Part shown: positions 61,727 to 64,000 of the stretch, in pieces
How positions within the stretch are numbered: position 1 is the stretch's first letter
Layout of the letters: each line of letters starts with the position of its first letter
Assembly (NCBI RefSeq): GCF_001423745.1
Contig: NZ_LMPC01000027.1
Span: 52,039 to 116,038 of the forward strand
Source: Arthrobacter sp. Leaf337
GTDB lineage: Bacteria > Actinomycetota > Actinomycetes > Actinomycetales > Micrococcaceae
Length of the DNA stretch: 64,000 bases
Reading direction: 5' to 3'
The notes under the pieces: generated by a model
What the model saw: the letters and a program-made list of their open reading frames with translations, nothing else
What the model was told of the DNA's origin: nothing
Database searches by the model: none
Program-made: the position numbers and the translations under genes

Positions 61727-62344
61727 ATGAGACTGACGCTGATGCAGTTCTTAACCTTGGACGGCGTGTCGCAGGGTCCCGGCTCCCCGGATGAGGACAC
61801 CAGCGACGGCTTCACCCAAGGAGGGTGGTTTGTCCCGCACTTGGATGAGGAGTTCGTGCAACAGGCTGTGGACTGGCTGGGCCAGGCGGACGCTTTGCTA
61901 TTCGGCCGCCGCACCTACGACAACTTTTCGCGCGACTGGCCCCAGATCACGGACCCCGATGATCCGTTCTCCGAAAAGATGAACGGCCTGCCGAAGTACG
62001 TGGCCTCCCAGAGCTTGAAGCAGGCCACGTGGGCACCGACGACCATCCTCTCCGGGGACGTCGCCGCACAGGTCGCCGAATTGAAGCGGCAGCCCGGACG
62101 GGAGCTGCAGATCCACGGGAGTTCCAGACTGGCGCAGTCCCTGCTGGCCGCCGGGCTGATTGACGAGGTGAGGCTGGTGATCGCCCCGGTGGTGGTGGGG
62201 AACGGGCGGCGGCTGTTTCCGGTGGGAGGCGCCCCGGCGGGCCTGCGCCTGGTCAGCAGCAGTACGACGCCGGGCGGACTCGCCATTCTTGTCTATGAGT
62301 CGGCAGGGCCTCCGGAGTACGGGACGTACGAGGCCGGCGCCTAG
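61727..62344 (+). CDS. Dihydrofolate-reductase/RibD-C-family protein
   Basis: 205 aa; GGAGAGG is upstream of ATG 61727. Single RibD_C-type domain: MRLTLMQFLTLDGVSQGPGSPDED, DALLFGRRTYDNFSRDWPQ, KYVASQSLKQATWAPTTILSG, LQIHGSSRLAQSLLAAGLIDEVRLVIAPVVVGNGRRLFP. NADPH-binding reductase fold; substrate unknown. Common small stand-alone gene in actinobacteria, not folA itself. Confidence 0.85.
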   Translation: MRLTLMQFLTLDGVSQGPGSPDEDTSDGFTQGGWFVPHLDEEFVQQAVDWLGQADALLFGRRTYDNFSRDWPQITDPDDPFSEKMNGLPKYVASQSLKQATWAPTTILSGDVAAQVAELKRQPGRELQIHGSSRLAQSLLAAGLIDEVRLVIAPVVVGNGRRLFPVGGAPAGLRLVSSSTTPGGLAILVYESAGPPEYGTYEAGA

Positions 62345-62362
62345 ATCCAGGCAGCTGGCGCG

Positions 62363-62926
62363 TCAGCTGCCTGCTTTCCGTGCTGTCCATTCGTCGCGCA
62401 GCATGGCGTAGACAACTTCCGTGGCCCACACGCCCTTGTACCGCCACTTGTCCACGTGCTTGCCCTCCAAGCGCATGCCCAGCCGCTCGCAGATCGAAGC
62501 CGACGCCGTGTTCAGCGCGTCCAGTTTGGCGTCGATCCGGTGGAAGTCCAGGCCCTCGAACCCTAGCTTCAGCATCGCCTCCGCAGCTTCGGTGGCGTAG
62601 CCCTTGCCGCGCGCTCCCGGGGCCAGGCTCCAGCCCACCTCCGCCTGGCCGAGGCCCGGCAGCCATTTCAGCACCACTTCGCCGATCAAGCCCGGAGAAT
62701 CCGCGGCCTCAATGGCCAGTGCCACCCAGTCGCCTTCCTTTTTGAAAACAAAGTTGGCGTAGTTGCCCACCCGTTCCATGCACTGCGTGTAGCTCTTGGC
62801 TTCGCCCGGCAGGAACCGCGCGGTTGCGGGCAGCGAGTGGTAGGCGTAGAAGGCGTCGAGGTCGGCGGCCTCGAAACGGCGGAGGACCAGGCGGTCGGTG
62901 CGGATGGGCAGTCTGATGTCCGGCAT
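62363..62926 (-). CDS. GNAT-family N-acetyltransferase (RimJ/RimL type)
   Basis: 187 aa. LPIRTDRLVLRRFEAADLDAFYAYHSLP at the N-terminus, LIGEVVLKWLPGLGQAEVGWSLAPGARGKGYATEAAEAMLKLGFEGLDFHRIDAKLDALNTASASICERLGMRLEGK is the acetyl-CoA-binding motif A/B region with RGKGYAT. Acetylates a protein N-terminus or small amine. A -10 box lies exactly 6 nt before the ATG, so translation is likely leaderless. Confidence 0.9.
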   Translation of the reverse strand: MPDIRLPIRTDRLVLRRFEAADLDAFYAYHSLPATARFLPGEAKSYTQCMERVGNYANFVFKKEGDWVALAIEAADSPGLIGEVVLKWLPGLGQAEVGWSLAPGARGKGYATEAAEAMLKLGFEGLDFHRIDAKLDALNTASASICERLGMRLEGKHVDKWRYKGVWATEVVYAMLRDEWTARKAGS

Positions 62927-62932
62927 GGTTTG

Positions 62933-62938
62933 AGCGTA
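62933..62938 (-). promoter_or_regulatory. -10 box TACGCT of the GNAT gene (leaderless)
   Basis: On the minus strand TACGCT ends 6 nt before ATG 62926. Confidence 0.5.
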
Positions 62939-62964
62939 CCCTCCGCCGCTTCAGCACACTGGGG

Positions 62965-62979
62965 GTGTCCGATAGACAC
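62965..62979. promoter_or_regulatory. Inverted repeat GTGTCCGATAGACAC, possible operator
   Basis: GTGTC and GACAC separated by 5 bp, in the intergenic region of divergent GNAT and regulator genes; likely autoregulatory site. The partial duplicate at 61.6 kb lacks the left half. Confidence 0.5.
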
Positions 62980-63002
62980 TGCCACCGGGCGGGCGGCCTG
63001 CG

Positions 63003-63008
63003 TAGCGT
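63003..63008 (+). promoter_or_regulatory. -10 box TAGCGT of the MmyB-type regulator
   Basis: TAGCGT ends 7 nt before GTG 63016, or 1 nt before GTG 63010; it fits a leaderless start at 63016 best. Confidence 0.4.
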
Positions 63009-63009
63009 T

Positions 63010-63954
63010 GTGGATGTGGACAGAAAAGACGAAATCCGTGAGTTCCTGATGTCGCGTCGCGCGAAGATCAGCCCGGAGCAGGCCGGCATCCCGAACTACG
63101 GGGAGCTGCGGCGGGTGCCGGGCCTCCGCCGTGAGGAAGTGGCGCAGCTCGCCGGGGTAAGCACGGACTACTACACGCGGCTGGAACGCGGCAGCCTCCG
63201 CGGCGTCTCTGACTCGGTGCTTGAGGCCGTGGCCTCCGCTCTTCAACTGGACGACGCCGAGCGGACTCACCTGATGGATCTGGCGCGGACTGCCAACTCT
63301 CCCTCGCGGGTGGAGTCGCGCAAGGCACCCCGCCGGCCCACGCAGCAGCGGGTCCGTCCCGGCGTGCTGCGCCTGCTGGACGGTATGACCGGAGTGGTGG
63401 CCATTGTGCAGAACGGCCGGTCCGACGTGCTGGCAGCCAACCTGCTGGGCCGCGCGCTGTACTCGGAGGTGTTCGACTCCCCCGCATCATCCGGTCCGGA
63501 CACTCCCGGCCGGCTGCCGAACCAGGCGCGCTACCTCTTCCTCGATCCGCGCGCAGCTGACCTGTACCCAGATTGGCGGGCGATCGCGGCCACCACAGTC
63601 GCGATGCTCCGGCTGGAAACGGGGCGGAACCCCCACGACCGGGCGCTGAACGAGCTGGTCGGTGAGCTGACCACCCGCAGCGGACTGTTCGCCGCGTTGT
63701 GGGCAGGGCACGACGTGCGGATCCACACCACCGGAACCAAGCGCTTCCACCACCCGGTGGCCGGGGACCTGTCCCTGCAGTTCGAAACCCTGCACCTCCC
63801 CGGCGACGAGGGACAGACCCTGTTCACCTTCACCGCGGAGCCGGGCTCCGCCTCCGAAAACGCGCTGGCATTCCTCGCCAGCTGGGCGGCACCGCCCGCC
63901 GACACAACCACCAAACCCGAAACATCCACACGGAAAGACAGCACAACACAATGA
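63010..63954 (+). CDS. XRE-family transcriptional regulator with MmyB-like ligand domain
   Basis: About 314 aa; GTG at 63010 or 63016 (VDVDRKDEIREFLMSRRAKISPEQAG). N-terminal HTH_31: RVPGLRREEVAQLAGVSTDYYTRLERGSLRGVSDSVLEAVASAL (about 30-85). C-terminal MmyB ligand-binding domain: LLDGMTGVVAIVQNGRSDVLAANLLGRALYSEVF, NQARYLFLDPRAADLYPDWR, ELTTRSGLFAALWAGHDVRIHTTGTKRFHHPVAGDLSLQFE. Typically represses an adjacent oxidoreductase gene in response to a fatty-acid-like ligand. The stop overlaps the next start by 4 bp. Confidence 0.88.
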   Translation: MDVDRKDEIREFLMSRRAKISPEQAGIPNYGELRRVPGLRREEVAQLAGVSTDYYTRLERGSLRGVSDSVLEAVASALQLDDAERTHLMDLARTANSPSRVESRKAPRRPTQQRVRPGVLRLLDGMTGVVAIVQNGRSDVLAANLLGRALYSEVFDSPASSGPDTPGRLPNQARYLFLDPRAADLYPDWRAIAATTVAMLRLETGRNPHDRALNELVGELTTRSGLFAALWAGHDVRIHTTGTKRFHHPVAGDLSLQFETLHLPGDEGQTLFTFTAEPGSASENALAFLASWAAPPADTTTKPETSTRKDSTTQ

Positions 63955-64000
63955 CTGAACAGCACGACACCACCACCGCGAACACCACCGCCGGGAACAG
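63951..64000 (+). CDS. Start of next gene (partial, product unknown)
   Basis: ATG 63951 overlaps the regulator stop (ATGA) and reads MTEQHDTTTANTTAGN before the window ends. By family habit it is probably the oxidoreductase controlled by the regulator, but nothing in the visible residues shows that. Confidence 0.45.
   Translation, partial: MTEQHDTTTANTTAGN

Overview
The window is high-GC actinobacterial DNA. Gene content and codon use fit the Micrococcaceae, most likely Arthrobacter or Pseudarthrobacter: a paa phenylacetate operon, Lrp-linked E1/E2 dehydrogenase genes, DUF222/HNH and S9 peptidase genes, GTG/TTG starts, and candidate leaderless promoters. The genus is inferred from protein style only; no rRNA or housekeeping marker is present.

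1-17.4 kb is an accessory, decaying region. It holds a secreted repeat protein that runs off the left edge, an intact IS256-family element with an 8-bp target duplication, a frameshifted IS982-family element, ISL3- and IS1182-like remnants, and truncated genes (subtilase without its catalytic Ser, DUF6919, SLH). Three copies of the 3' end of one MBL-fold hydrolase gene punctuate it (about 3.4, 5.65 and 13.1 kb; only the last is a whole gene), and both IS elements sit at the stop codon of an MBL copy. Embedded surface-polysaccharide functions are an O-antigen-ligase/polymerase-like protein, an acyltransferase, a secreted beta-helix protein with a phage-tail-fibre-like N-terminus, and a rhamnosyltransferase-like protein.

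17.5-22 kb carries an E2/E1-beta/E1-alpha 2-oxo-acid dehydrogenase operon with a divergent Lrp-type regulator. 22.4-38.5 kb is a Wzx/Wzy-type exopolysaccharide locus: chain-length/tyrosine kinase, three glycosyltransferases, flippase, GDP-fucose synthesis (gmd, fcl), initiating glycosylphosphotransferase, UDP-glucuronate synthesis (ugd), a DUF4012 protein, a LANTG wall-anchored protein, VanZ-like protein and galU. The glycosyltransferase part (24.3-29 kb) is visibly AT-richer than its surroundings, suggesting transfer. No polymerase lies inside the locus; the Wzy-like gene at 7.3 kb is a candidate.

39.5-44.4 kb is paaABCDE plus an enoyl-CoA hydratase, with a nested palindromic operator. 45-55.5 kb is a second cell-surface locus and the most unusual part: a secreted Tat-type protein, a PqqD/RRE protein, an HPr-kinase-like ATPase with a C-terminal PqqD domain, a second chain-length tyrosine kinase and an NTP_transf_5-type nucleotidyltransferase lie in one apparent operon. 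Nearby are a second secreted protein sharing the same upstream element, a low-MW tyrosine phosphatase, an LCP ligase and a signal peptidase. The PqqD + HPrK + nucleotidyltransferase set resembles accessory enzymes of lasso-peptide clusters, but no cyclase or leader peptidase is visible.

55.7-64 kb is ordinary chromosome (BASS/ACR3-type transporter, oligopeptidase B, SRPBCC, DHFR-like, GNAT, MmyB-type regulator), with several palindromic dispersed-repeat-like elements.
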